From contig CAZFDM010000090.1 of the NCBI GenBank assembly GCA_964517975.1, positions 1 to 20,517 on the forward strand: a DNA stretch of 20,517 nt. Direction: 5' to 3'. Position numbers and translations under genes: made by a program. The notes beneath the pieces are model-generated. The model was not told the origin of the DNA and searched no databases. It saw nothing but the letters and a program-made list of their open reading frames with translations. Within the stretch, counting starts at the first letter, position 1; each line of letters opens with the position of its first letter. The stretch is from JBBIRM01 sp964517975 (GTDB lineage Bacteria; Desulfobacterota; BSN033; UBA1163). Positions 1 to 6,831 of this stretch are shown in pieces.

Positions 1-114
1 CCTCTAAAAGAAATGATTACCCATCGCCTCTCCCTGGGCGAAACGGGTTTGGGGTTTAAACTTGTTATGGAGGCTAAGGAGTCCATCAAGGTCATCATCG
101 AACCCCACCGATGA
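1..114 (+). CDS. C-terminal end of a zinc-dependent alcohol dehydrogenase (partial)
   Basis: An open frame enters from the left edge and ends at TGA 112-114, giving the last 37 residues of a protein. The visible text (PLKEMITHRLSLGE near the start, ESIKVIIEPHR at the end) matches the C-terminus of medium-chain dehydrogenases of the threonine/sorbitol dehydrogenase type, where 'ITHRL' and 'KxIKVIIxP' are typical. The catalytic and NAD-binding parts lie outside the window, so the substrate cannot be told. It is separated from the next gene by a recognisable promoter, so it is probably not part of the peptide cluster. A weak inverted repeat (TTTTCAG 120-126, CTGAAAA 135-141) follows the stop but is not a convincing terminator. 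Confidence 0.72.
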   Translation, partial: PLKEMITHRLSLGETGLGFKLVMEAKESIKVIIEPHR

Positions 115-143
115 AAGGGTTTTCAGAGCCTACGCTGAAAAAG

Positions 144-191
144 ACTTGACAGAGGTAACTTAATATGGTAATTAATAACTAATTTGATTAA
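144..191 (+). promoter_or_regulatory. Promoter A of the left RiPP arm, with shared operator-like 8-mer
   Basis: ACTTGACA (144-151) supplies a perfect -35 TTGACA at 146-151. A 17-nt spacer ending in TATGG leads to a -10-like TAATTA at 169-174. TTGATTAA lies at 184-191, exactly 32 nt after the -35 box, as in promoters B and C. A 10-bp direct repeat TTAATATGGT occurs at 160-169 and 188-197. An alternative -10, TATAAT, is at 205-210. The promoter drives the Phd-like gene and probably the arm behind it. Confidence 0.65.
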
Positions 192-231
192 TATGGTTAA
201 GTTTTATAATAGCCTGTAGGGAGTGATAAGA

Positions 232-423
232 ATGCCAAAGATTAAAATTAAAGATTTAGAATCAATTCCAGCAACGAAGGCCAAGCTCCTATTTGGAGAT
301 ATTCTCCATCAGACCTCTGTCAATGGTAAAAGGTTTGTAGTCAATCGTCAGGGAAGGCCTGTTTCGGTGATATTAAGTTACAATGAGTACCTCGAATTGA
401 TTGGCCAGAAAAAAGAAGACTAA
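232..423 (+). CDS. Phd/YefM-like small protein with a leader-like N-terminus; possible cluster regulator
   Basis: A 63-residue protein. I chose ATG 232 over GTG 223 because AGGGAG at 218-223 lies 8 nt upstream. Residues from about 13 on (IPATKAKLLFGDIL, then GKRFVVNRQGRPVSVILSYNEYLEL) fit the Phd/YefM antitoxin fold: an ATxAK helix, then the RxGxPVxVLxSxxEY strand and helix. Phd-type proteins bind DNA and repress their own promoters. No toxin gene follows; the next gene is a RiPP precursor. The protein begins MPKIKIKDL, which copies the start of the precursor leaders and is not usual for this family. It sits just behind promoter A, so I infer that it is a solitary regulator able to sense or mimic the leader. 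It could also be an orphan antitoxin. Confidence 0.75.
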   Translation: MPKIKIKDLESIPATKAKLLFGDILHQTSVNGKRFVVNRQGRPVSVILSYNEYLELIGQKKED

Positions 424-457
424 ATAGCCCCCTACTTTAACTTTGGAAGTAGCATCC

Positions 458-479
458 TAAAAGATAGGTGTATCTTTTA
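458..479 (+). terminator. AT-rich hairpin between the regulator and precursor P1 (attenuator or processing site)
   Basis: A perfect 9-bp inverted repeat (TAAAAGATA 458-466, TATCTTTTA 471-479) surrounds a GGTG loop. It lies between the Phd-like gene and the strong ribosome site of P1. It has no GC-rich stem or clear T-run, so full termination is doubtful. Partial attenuation, or protection of the precursor mRNA 5' end, is more likely. Confidence 0.45.
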
Positions 480-504
480 AAATTAAAGAAAGGAGGTTTT
501 TGAT

Positions 505-801
505 ATGGCAAGGATCAAAATCAAAGATTTACCGAAAAGTATGAAAATCAGCAGAGAAGAGATGAGAAAAGTTTTTGGAGGAAGGGATACGATGATTTGG
601 GGGAAACCCGCTCCAATGTATTGTTTGGATATTCCTCTTGATGACGGGGCTATTTGGACGCAATGTGAGAGAGAGACATCTCAAGGAGGAAGTAGTGGTA
701 ATGGCACCAGCAATGGCAGTAGTAGTGGCAGTAGTAGAGAAAGTGGCTCTGGTAGTTCTGGGTCCCAAGGTAGTACTGCTGTGGCAGGAGTAAGAGGATG
801 A
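505..801 (+). CDS. RiPP precursor peptide P1, Ser/Gly-rich core
   Basis: A 98-residue precursor with a strong ribosome site (AAAGGAGG, about 10 nt before ATG). Residues 1-26 are the leader: MARIKIKDLPK, then KISREEMRKVFGG, ending in a double glycine at 25-26, which suggests leader cleavage by a C39-type peptidase. The core (27-98) has an N-terminal part with IWGKPAPMYC and IWTQCERE, including Cys40 and Cys54. A low-complexity tail at 61-91 contains 14 Ser and 10 Gly in 31 residues, recalling the Gly/Ser-rich core of microcin B17. The Cys, Ser and Thr residues would suit the YcaO enzyme encoded downstream, and four core Arg could be pentein substrates. It lies 1 nt before the first radical SAM gene. 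The modifications themselves are inferred. Confidence 0.87.
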   Translation: MARIKIKDLPKSMKISREEMRKVFGGRDTMIWGKPAPMYCLDIPLDDGAIWTQCERETSQGGSSGNGTSNGSSSGSSRESGSGSSGSQGSTAVAGVRG

Positions 802-802
802 G

Positions 803-2242
803 ATGGCAAGGATTCTTATTAAAGACCTTGCTATCTGTGGGGGGGCTAAAGAGAAACCTTATGTTAAACGTTCAAGAACGCAGCCCGCGGCTCCCCCAGA
901 TGTTACTCTGATTAATCTTAATCTGATGCTGATCAATAATGCAGGCCATTATGATCGGCAGAATTATATCCCCCTTGGACTCCTTTATATTGCTTCCCTC
1001 CTCAGGAGGGAAGGGTATCACGTTGAATTTATCGATTACCAGCACTTCTCTCACGTTGAAGAATTTAATGCAGATTTATTCATCAAAACCTTAGGGAAAC
1101 CCGCTCAATTCGTTGGCCTGAGTTGTATGTCCAATCTTCTCCCTTTCGCCATCCTCTGCGCGGAGAAACTAAAAAGGTATTATCCACACTGTAAAGTGAT
1201 CCTTGGCGGTGTTGGACCCTCACCCGTAGCAAAAGAGATTATCGAGGCATTTCCATTTATTGATAGCGTGGTAGAAGGAGAAGGAGAGTTGCCCATGCTT
1301 CATTTTATGCAGGGAGATATGGGTCCCCTCCCACCAAGAAATATTGTGAAAGACCTTGATAGCCTTCCGTTGCCCGCCTATTCATTGGTTGACTTTTCGC
1401 TTTATGATGCAGCCCCCAGTATCATTACTTCTCGAGGATGTCCCTACCAGTGTACCTTTTGCACTGAACCTCATAATTTTGGAAATGGGGTTCGTTATCG
1501 AAGCATCGACTCGATCGTAGAGGAGTTGGAACTGGTTCACTCTCTTTCGGGACGAACCCTTTTCCTTTTTCAGGATGACATCTTACCCCTGAACCGTTCT
1601 CGCTTCAGGAAACTTCTTAGGGCCTTTCGCAAGTTGTCGTTCCCGATTCAATGGAAATGTTTTTCGAGAGTCGATTTGATGGACGATGGTCTCATGAGCG
1701 AAATGGTGGATAGTGGATGCGTTCAAGTCAGATATGGGATTGAATCTGGATCGAATAAAACCTTAAAGCGGATTAAGAAAGGATTCACCATTGAAAAGGC
1801 CTATGAAATATCTAAGAAATCAGTCAGGTATTTTCCAAGTGTTCATGCTTCGTTCATATGGGGCTATCCTTTCGAAAGTATGGCTGAGTTTGAAGCTACC
1901 CTCGAATGGGCCAAAAGGTTTGAGGAGGAGGGAATCACAGTCCTTTTATTTGAATATAGCCCTTTACCAGGTTCCCGACTCTGTAAAGAATTTGAGGGAG
2001 AACTTAAATTTTCAAAAGAGAATTATTCCTTCTTTGTGGTAACTGGGCATGAGAGGATTACAGAGGGTGGTTTTGATACGAAGAAGAGGTTTAGTCCTAT
2101 CTATCAACTCATTCAGAAGTATCCTCAAATCTTTTCTGGTTTTTATAAATATAAAAATACAGCATCCCTCTGGAAAAGCAAACGCTTAGAACAGTATCGA
2201 TTGACTGGAAGAACCTCTGCCAGAAATGAATATGATCTTTAA
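803..2242 (+). CDS. Cobalamin-binding-type radical SAM enzyme with an N-terminal leader-like tag
   Basis: A 479-residue B12-binding-type radical SAM enzyme. The Rossmann-like N-terminal domain (about 33-180) includes PLGLLYIASLLRREG and ILGGVGPSPVAKE. I see no DxHxxG cobalamin-ligand motif, as is common in this class. The radical SAM cluster motif is CPYQCTFC (Cys213, Cys217, Cys220), followed by the TIM-barrel, with FQDDILP and the GIESGS motif. Such enzymes often methylate unactivated carbons or do other radical chemistry. The protein starts MARILIKDLAICGG, closely matching the precursor leader start and even ending in a double glycine, before an unstructured linker (15-32). Start ATG 803 follows the P1 stop by 1 nt, so translation is probably coupled. 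Its likely substrate is P1, by position only. Confidence 0.88.
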   Translation: MARILIKDLAICGGAKEKPYVKRSRTQPAAPPDVTLINLNLMLINNAGHYDRQNYIPLGLLYIASLLRREGYHVEFIDYQHFSHVEEFNADLFIKTLGKPAQFVGLSCMSNLLPFAILCAEKLKRYYPHCKVILGGVGPSPVAKEIIEAFPFIDSVVEGEGELPMLHFMQGDMGPLPPRNIVKDLDSLPLPAYSLVDFSLYDAAPSIITSRGCPYQCTFCTEPHNFGNGVRYRSIDSIVEELELVHSLSGRTLFLFQDDILPLNRSRFRKLLRAFRKLSFPIQWKCFSRVDLMDDGLMSEMVDSGCVQVRYGIESGSNKTLKRIKKGFTIEKAYEISKKSVRYFPSVHASFIWGYPFESMAEFEATLEWAKRFEEEGITVLLFEYSPLPGSRLCKEFEGELKFSKENYSFFVVTGHERITEGGFDTKKRFSPIYQLIQKYPQIFSGFYKYKNTASLWKSKRLEQYRLTGRTSARNEYDL

Positions 2243-3022
2243 ATGAATAGAAGGCAGACAGAAACTTTGAGAAGAGTAAGAAATAAGATTGCTCTCATTA
2301 CCGGAGCAGGATCAGGGGTGGGGCGGGCAACCGCCCTTCTCTTTGCCAGAGAAGGAGCCTCGGTGGTTTTAATAGGAAGAAGGCTGAGCCCCCTTGTACG
2401 TCTATCTCAAGAGATCACAAAAAGTAAGGGGATAGCCTTTCCTATTCCAGGAGATATTACGGATCCGGAGAGTGTTAATCAGATCGTAGGTTCTGTGATT
2501 AAAAGGTTTAAGAGGGTTGATATTCTCATTAATAATGCGGGGATTGCGGGGAAGGCAGTCCAGGTTCATGAAACGACGGATGAGATGTGGAATGAATTGT
2601 TGGACGTTAATCTAACTGGCGCTTTCCGAATGATCCGCGCGGTCTTACCCCATTTTATAGAAAAAGGGAAGGGGGTTATCGTCAATGTTTCCTCCATTGC
2701 TGGTTTAGTGGGGATGAACCATATGGCCGCCTACAGTGTGGCAAAGGGGGGTATGATTGCTTTGACTAGGTGTGTGGCTGTGGAATATGGGCATCTAGGT
2801 ATCCGATGCAACTGCATCTGCCCAGGCACGATTGAAACAAAAATGACGAGAGATTACCTGAGTTATCCGGGGAGATATCAAGGGATCAGCTCTTTGTATC
2901 CAATGAAACGGATTGCCAATCCGGAGGAGATCGCTCAGGGGATTCTTTATTTAGCCTCTGATGAATCTTCTTTTGTGACTGGAACGGTTTTGACCATCGA
3001 CGGTGGTTATACGGCCCAATAA
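2243..3022 (+). CDS. Short-chain dehydrogenase/reductase (FabG-like)
   Basis: A 259-residue classical SDR. Visible motifs are the cofactor loop TGAGSGVG (20-27), NNAG (97-100), the catalytic Ser (150/151) and the YxxxK pair (Tyr164, Lys168), followed by CPGTIETKM and a C-terminal TGTVLTIDGGYTA. GRR after the second strand suggests NADP preference. The start codon directly abuts the stop of the radical SAM gene. SDRs in peptide clusters can reduce or oxidise side chains or N-terminal keto groups (ElxO in epilancin synthesis is a precedent), so it may tailor P1. It has a short basic N-terminal extension but no leader-like tag. A general metabolic role cannot be excluded, but its position inside the arm argues for tailoring. 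Confidence 0.9.
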   Translation: MNRRQTETLRRVRNKIALITGAGSGVGRATALLFAREGASVVLIGRRLSPLVRLSQEITKSKGIAFPIPGDITDPESVNQIVGSVIKRFKRVDILINNAGIAGKAVQVHETTDEMWNELLDVNLTGAFRMIRAVLPHFIEKGKGVIVNVSSIAGLVGMNHMAAYSVAKGGMIALTRCVAVEYGHLGIRCNCICPGTIETKMTRDYLSYPGRYQGISSLYPMKRIANPEEIAQGILYLASDESSFVTGTVLTIDGGYTAQ

Positions 3023-3067
3023 AAGTGGTATTGATCCCAACTGGGATAGACGAAACAAAAAATTTCT

Positions 3068-4525
3068 ATGGTGCCAAGAATTGAGATTAAGGATTTACAA
3101 GGTCAGGGGTTATTGGGTTTCTTTCCTCAAAAGACGACCTTTGAACCTCTCTTGCCAAGAAAATATACCTTTCGCGAGAATGGTCACAGAGTTGTCCCGC
3201 CAGAAAAAACCATTCAACGGGTGAAATGGATATTGATGCACCAGAATATTCGGTTTTCATCTCGATTAGTCCGCTCTGAATTAGGAGAGGATTTGAATGA
3301 GTGCTTCTTTGTCCATCAAGTCTCCTCAGATTGTCTCTATGATAATTTCGGGAAAAACTATGCCTTGGGCAAAGGATTGACCTGCAAACAATCACTGGCG
3401 AGTGGATTCTGTGAGCTTATTGAACGCTTTTCAGCCTTTCCTCGTTCCGAAGACAAATTGATCAACCTCTCCACAAAGAAAATGGAAAAAAAGGGAGAAC
3501 GGATTCTCCATCCACAAAGTATGGGCCTTCCTAAGGAAGATCACATCGTTAAAAAAGGGCTGGATCCCTTCAATGAAGAAATGCCTATTGACTGGGTGGC
3601 AGGGTACCATTTAATTTATGAACATCCCGTCCTTATCCCGATAGCCTATTCCCACCTCTTTCCCAGGAATGGAGTCCATTCATCTAACCGTTTGGTAGAG
3701 GACCGACCGAATGGTCTGGCAGCAGGGAATTGTATGGAAGAAGCCATCCTTCAAGGACTTCTTGAGGTTGTGGAGAGGGATGCTCAGGCCATTTTTGTTT
3801 GGAACCAACTCCCCATGCCTGAGATTGACTTGAGCAGTCTTCCATCAGAAGACCGGCCCCTTCAGAAAGCAATTCAAACGCTTCAAAGAAGCGGTATCCG
3901 ATTGATCCTGAAAGACATCACCTCTGATATAAAAATCCCTACCCTCTATGCTTTCGGGATTGACGATGAAGGGAAGGGCCCTGCCTTTCAATGGGGAGTT
4001 GGAGCGCATCTGGATCCTGGCATTGCCCTTTCAAGGGCTCTCACAGAGCTCATCCAGGTACGGGTGATGTTTATGAAATTTATGAAGGCATTCAAACAAA
4101 ACCGAACGAGAGTTGATTCCCAAAGCCTGCTTTCCGATCCTAAAGAAGCCTATCGGTACCTGGGGTTTTGTTATAGGGACTCCTGGGACCGTGTCCGATA
4201 CATCACGGATGCTCAAAAGAAGATCTCCTTTAAGGAAATTCCAAATCTCTCCAATCCAGACATCCTGACTGAGATCAAATGTTGCCTTAAGTCCATCAAT
4301 GAAGCAGGCATAAGAGATGTGATCGCAGTCAATCTGACCCGTGAAGGACTTGATTTTCCAGTAGTCAGAATCCTCATCCCAGGAATGGAATTCATCCCCT
4401 GGGCAGACTACCATCGAAAGTATCCTGAAATCCGCAGGCTGGTAACAGTTCCTCAGAAACTGGGTTACCGTCCATCCGTGGATTATGTCTTTGGAAGTGG
4501 AAAAGAAAGCAATTTCCTCCTCTAA
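3068..4525 (+). CDS. YcaO-domain enzyme with an N-terminal leader-like tag
   Basis: A 485-residue YcaO protein, the family that uses ATP to activate peptide backbone amides for azoline, thioamide or amidine formation. The nucleotide and Mg-binding motifs are present: SGFCELIER (112-120), the EExxxQxxxExxER block (Glu224 to Arg237) and RALTELIQ (323-330), then VVRILIPGMEF near the end. It lacks the C-terminal PxPxP of typical azoline formers and ends SGKESNFLL. No E1-like (ThiF) partner, TfuA or flavin dehydrogenase gene is nearby, so it seems to be standalone. It begins MVPRIEIKDL, like the precursor leaders. The ribosome site is weak, and a 45-nt gap follows the SDR gene. The exact reaction cannot be read from sequence. 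Confidence 0.9.
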   Translation: MVPRIEIKDLQGQGLLGFFPQKTTFEPLLPRKYTFRENGHRVVPPEKTIQRVKWILMHQNIRFSSRLVRSELGEDLNECFFVHQVSSDCLYDNFGKNYALGKGLTCKQSLASGFCELIERFSAFPRSEDKLINLSTKKMEKKGERILHPQSMGLPKEDHIVKKGLDPFNEEMPIDWVAGYHLIYEHPVLIPIAYSHLFPRNGVHSSNRLVEDRPNGLAAGNCMEEAILQGLLEVVERDAQAIFVWNQLPMPEIDLSSLPSEDRPLQKAIQTLQRSGIRLILKDITSDIKIPTLYAFGIDDEGKGPAFQWGVGAHLDPGIALSRALTELIQVRVMFMKFMKAFKQNRTRVDSQSLLSDPKEAYRYLGFCYRDSWDRVRYITDAQKKISFKEIPNLSNPDILTEIKCCLKSINEAGIRDVIAVNLTREGLDFPVVRILIPGMEFIPWADYHRKYPEIRRLVTVPQKLGYRPSVDYVFGSGKESNFLL

Positions 4526-4531
4526 ACTTAT

Positions 4532-6121
4532 ATGAGAGTCTTGCTCATCCAGAATAGCCCTTTCGTTACCCACCGTTCTTGGAATTATCTCGAACATTTG
4601 GGCCTCGGGTTTTTAGAGAAGGTTCTAAAGGACTATGATTTTTCTGTAGATGTTTTCGATGCAACCTGGAATTGGGATGATATTGGGGCAGTTGTCAAAA
4701 GGGCATGGTCACCTCGTCATCCTTATGATCTTCTTGGTTTTTCAGTTAACCGTTCCAATTTCACTGCAACCATTAAGACGATAAAAAGACTAAGAAGAAA
4801 AGGGTTTAAAGGACATATTACATTAGGAGGTTATTTTCCAACTTTTCATTTTGAAAAAGTGCTTCAGAACTTTCCTGAAATCGACTCGATTGTCCTCGGT
4901 CATGGTGAGCTAACCTTCTTAAGACTATGTCAAAATCTTCGGGAGAAGAAGTCGATAGAAGAGATCCCTGGGTTGGCATTTCGTTCAAATTGGAGACGGA
5001 TTCATTTTAGCCCTAACTTTGAAACAGAGGCATTCTTGAGAGAGGTCGGGATCCCTATCCATCGCCCCCGATATGGTGTGGCTCGGATGATCACAAGCCG
5101 CGGGTGTTACTGGCGATGTACATTTTGCAGCGTTAATTCATTCGATAAATATAGTTTTAATTTTAAAACAAAACATTACAGGAGAAATCTTGACGAAGTT
5201 TTAGAAGAAGTGGACCAACTGGTGAACCATTTTGGAGTAAATCATATCTGGTTTTCGGATATGGAGTTTATTGGTCAAGATCAAGATTTTATAGATGGAT
5301 TCTGCGACCATATTATCCGAAAGAAATATAAACTTACCTTTGAAGCGGATTGTCGGGTTGATTCGTTAAATGAATCTTTAATCAAGAAGCTTTCCAGAGC
5401 AGGATTTGATGCCTTGTTTTTAGGTGTGGAGAGTTTTGTAAACCGGCAGACCAATGACTATAGTAAATTTAAGAAGGATTTCAATAGGCAGTCCATTTTT
5501 CAAACCGTCTCAACGCTTAAGAAGCATCATATTACCCCTCGCTTAGGGTTTATCATGTTTGATAAAGAAACCACTTACGACGAACTCAGGTTCAATCACC
5601 AAATCATCTCCTCCACGGTTGGATATGGCTCTCTGGATAGTCTTGCCAATAAATTGGCGGTCTTACCCGGGACAAAGATCGAAGCCGAGTATCTAAAGGA
5701 TACCAACCATTGTTTCCAGGTGCCCATTAATAAAAGGAATTGTTTGAAATCGCATCTCTATTACACCCAATATCTATTCAAAGACCCAAGAGTAAAATTT
5801 TTGTATGAGAACAGCTTCTCATATCGAAATAAAATTATTCGCCTTCAGGAATTGTTTGACAAGGACTTGAAAGAAGGGAGTTTGTCCTATGCCAAGCATA
5901 CGGCCATTCTCTGGAGGCTTCGGGATCGATTCCAACCTATCTTTGAAGGATTGCTCACCATTGTTGAGAACGGTAAGCCTCCCTATCATCTCCCAAAATA
6001 TCAAAGAGAGAAATTGGATGGCATCCTTGTGGAGTACTGTTCTCAGTTGGGTTATAGAAGAAGGACAATAAAAAATATTATTGATGAGGAGCACAGGAAC
6101 CCAGGAATGCCCCAGCCTTGA
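4532..6121 (+). CDS. Cobalamin-binding-type radical SAM enzyme (second of the left arm)
   Basis: A 529-residue enzyme with an N-terminal B12-binding-like domain (MRVLLIQNSP, then ITLGGYFPTFHFE at about 96-108 and VLGHGELTFL) and a radical SAM motif CYWRCTFC (Cys192, Cys196, Cys199). The barrel includes WFSDMEF, a DCRVDSL strand and GVESFVNRQTND. The gene starts 6 nt after the YcaO stop without a good ribosome site, so it is probably coupled. Unlike the first radical SAM gene it carries no leader-like N-terminus. A C-terminal helical region of about 150 residues resembles that of other B12 radical SAM proteins. Its role in modifying P1 or another precursor is inferred from position. Confidence 0.87.
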   Translation: MRVLLIQNSPFVTHRSWNYLEHLGLGFLEKVLKDYDFSVDVFDATWNWDDIGAVVKRAWSPRHPYDLLGFSVNRSNFTATIKTIKRLRRKGFKGHITLGGYFPTFHFEKVLQNFPEIDSIVLGHGELTFLRLCQNLREKKSIEEIPGLAFRSNWRRIHFSPNFETEAFLREVGIPIHRPRYGVARMITSRGCYWRCTFCSVNSFDKYSFNFKTKHYRRNLDEVLEEVDQLVNHFGVNHIWFSDMEFIGQDQDFIDGFCDHIIRKKYKLTFEADCRVDSLNESLIKKLSRAGFDALFLGVESFVNRQTNDYSKFKKDFNRQSIFQTVSTLKKHHITPRLGFIMFDKETTYDELRFNHQIISSTVGYGSLDSLANKLAVLPGTKIEAEYLKDTNHCFQVPINKRNCLKSHLYYTQYLFKDPRVKFLYENSFSYRNKIIRLQELFDKDLKEGSLSYAKHTAILWRLRDRFQPIFEGLLTIVENGKPPYHLPKYQREKLDGILVEYCSQLGYRRRTIKNIIDEEHRNPGMPQP

Positions 6122-6699
6122 AAAACGATCCTGCGATTATTAACTATATCTTCGTAAAATTCATCCCAATCTGTTTAATTTTCATTCTGATTAGAGGACA
6201 ATATGCTGAATTTTCGGATTTTGGTTTAAAGGGGTTAGGAGTCAAACCATTCATCCTTTATGCTATATTATTATCGACCACGGGGATATTCATCGATCAG
6301 GTAGTGTGGGGTTTTTTTATAAAGATATTGCCAAACACTCCACTGGGTACATCGCCAAAAATTGAGAATCCAATCATTGATAAGATGGCTCTCTTTTTTA
6401 GACTTATATTGGTAGGGTTTATTCAGGAGATGATCTTCAGGGGATTCAGCATCAATATATTCAGAAAACTTTTCTCAAAGGGATGGGTTATTTTTATTAT
6501 CTCTTCTCTGATTTTTGGCTTCGTTTACTGGTCATTGGGTCTCCATACAATAGTCACCACCGCTTTATGGTGAATTTTACCTCTCTGGGTGATGTGGAAA
6601 ACTGGTTCAATAGCTCCAGCCATTTTGGCCCATATCCTTACAAATGTTATTGCCTTTTCAGGCCTCATCCCATCCCATTGGTTCAAATTCTTGACATGA
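6118..6699 (+). pseudogene. CPBP (CAAX-protease-like) membrane protein interrupted by an in-frame TGA
   Basis: TTG 6118 overlaps the previous stop (TTGA) and begins a hydrophobic protein of 151 residues that stops at TGA 6571-6573 after TTALW. The same frame then continues ILPLWVMWKTGSIAPAILAH and LTNVIAFSGLIP to TGA 6697-6699, which is the expected C-terminal part of a CPBP (PF02517-like) domain with its HxxxN motif. In relatives the residue after ALW is usually Gly, so a GGA to TGA change is likely. Catalytic motifs are also worn: the EExxxR motif reads QEMIFRG, and the FxxxH motif reads FGFVY. CPBP proteins can process peptides or give immunity in bacteriocin clusters. This copy is probably inactive, or a relic. 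Confidence 0.72.
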
Positions 6700-6768
6700 G
6701 CGGTAGACTGGTTTCTTGTTTTATAGAACTCCGTGACTTAATCCCTTTTATGATAGAGATTAGATAAG

Positions 6769-6831
6769 ATGAAAATTAAATTAAAGCCCATTGAAAACCA
6801 AGTAAGGATAAATCATGACGAACTGCGAGTT
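6769..6831 (+). other. Leader-mimic segment at the N-terminus of the pentein enzyme
   Basis: Residues 1-21 follow the precursor leader column by column: KIKLK against RIKIK, VRI against (K)I(S/T), and DELR against (E/D)E(L/M)(K/R). Hydrophobic and charged positions are kept at the same spacing. Pentein proteins do not normally start this way, so this looks like an added docking tag. Confidence 0.6.

Noticed and set aside
120..141. Terminator after the dehydrogenase gene
   Set aside because: The TTTTCAG/CTGAAAA repeat is short and AT-rich, with an 8-nt loop and no following T-run.
529..768. Minus-strand open frame opposite precursor P1
   Set aside because: It is a by-product of the low-complexity Ser/Gly coding on the other strand (Thr/Ala-rich shadow) and has no ribosome site or recognisable domain.
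232..801. Type II toxin-antitoxin pair
   Set aside because: The antitoxin-fold gene is followed by a GG-leader precursor peptide, not by a RelE- or Doc-like toxin.
6571..6573. TGA as a selenocysteine codon
   Set aside because: The position is normally a Gly in a membrane helix with no catalytic role, and I see no convincing selenocysteine insertion hairpin after it. A nonsense mutation is simpler.
6483..6767. Separate open frame overlapping the end of the CPBP gene
   Set aside because: It is in another frame and not protein-like. The genuine continuation of the CPBP domain is in the original frame past the TGA.
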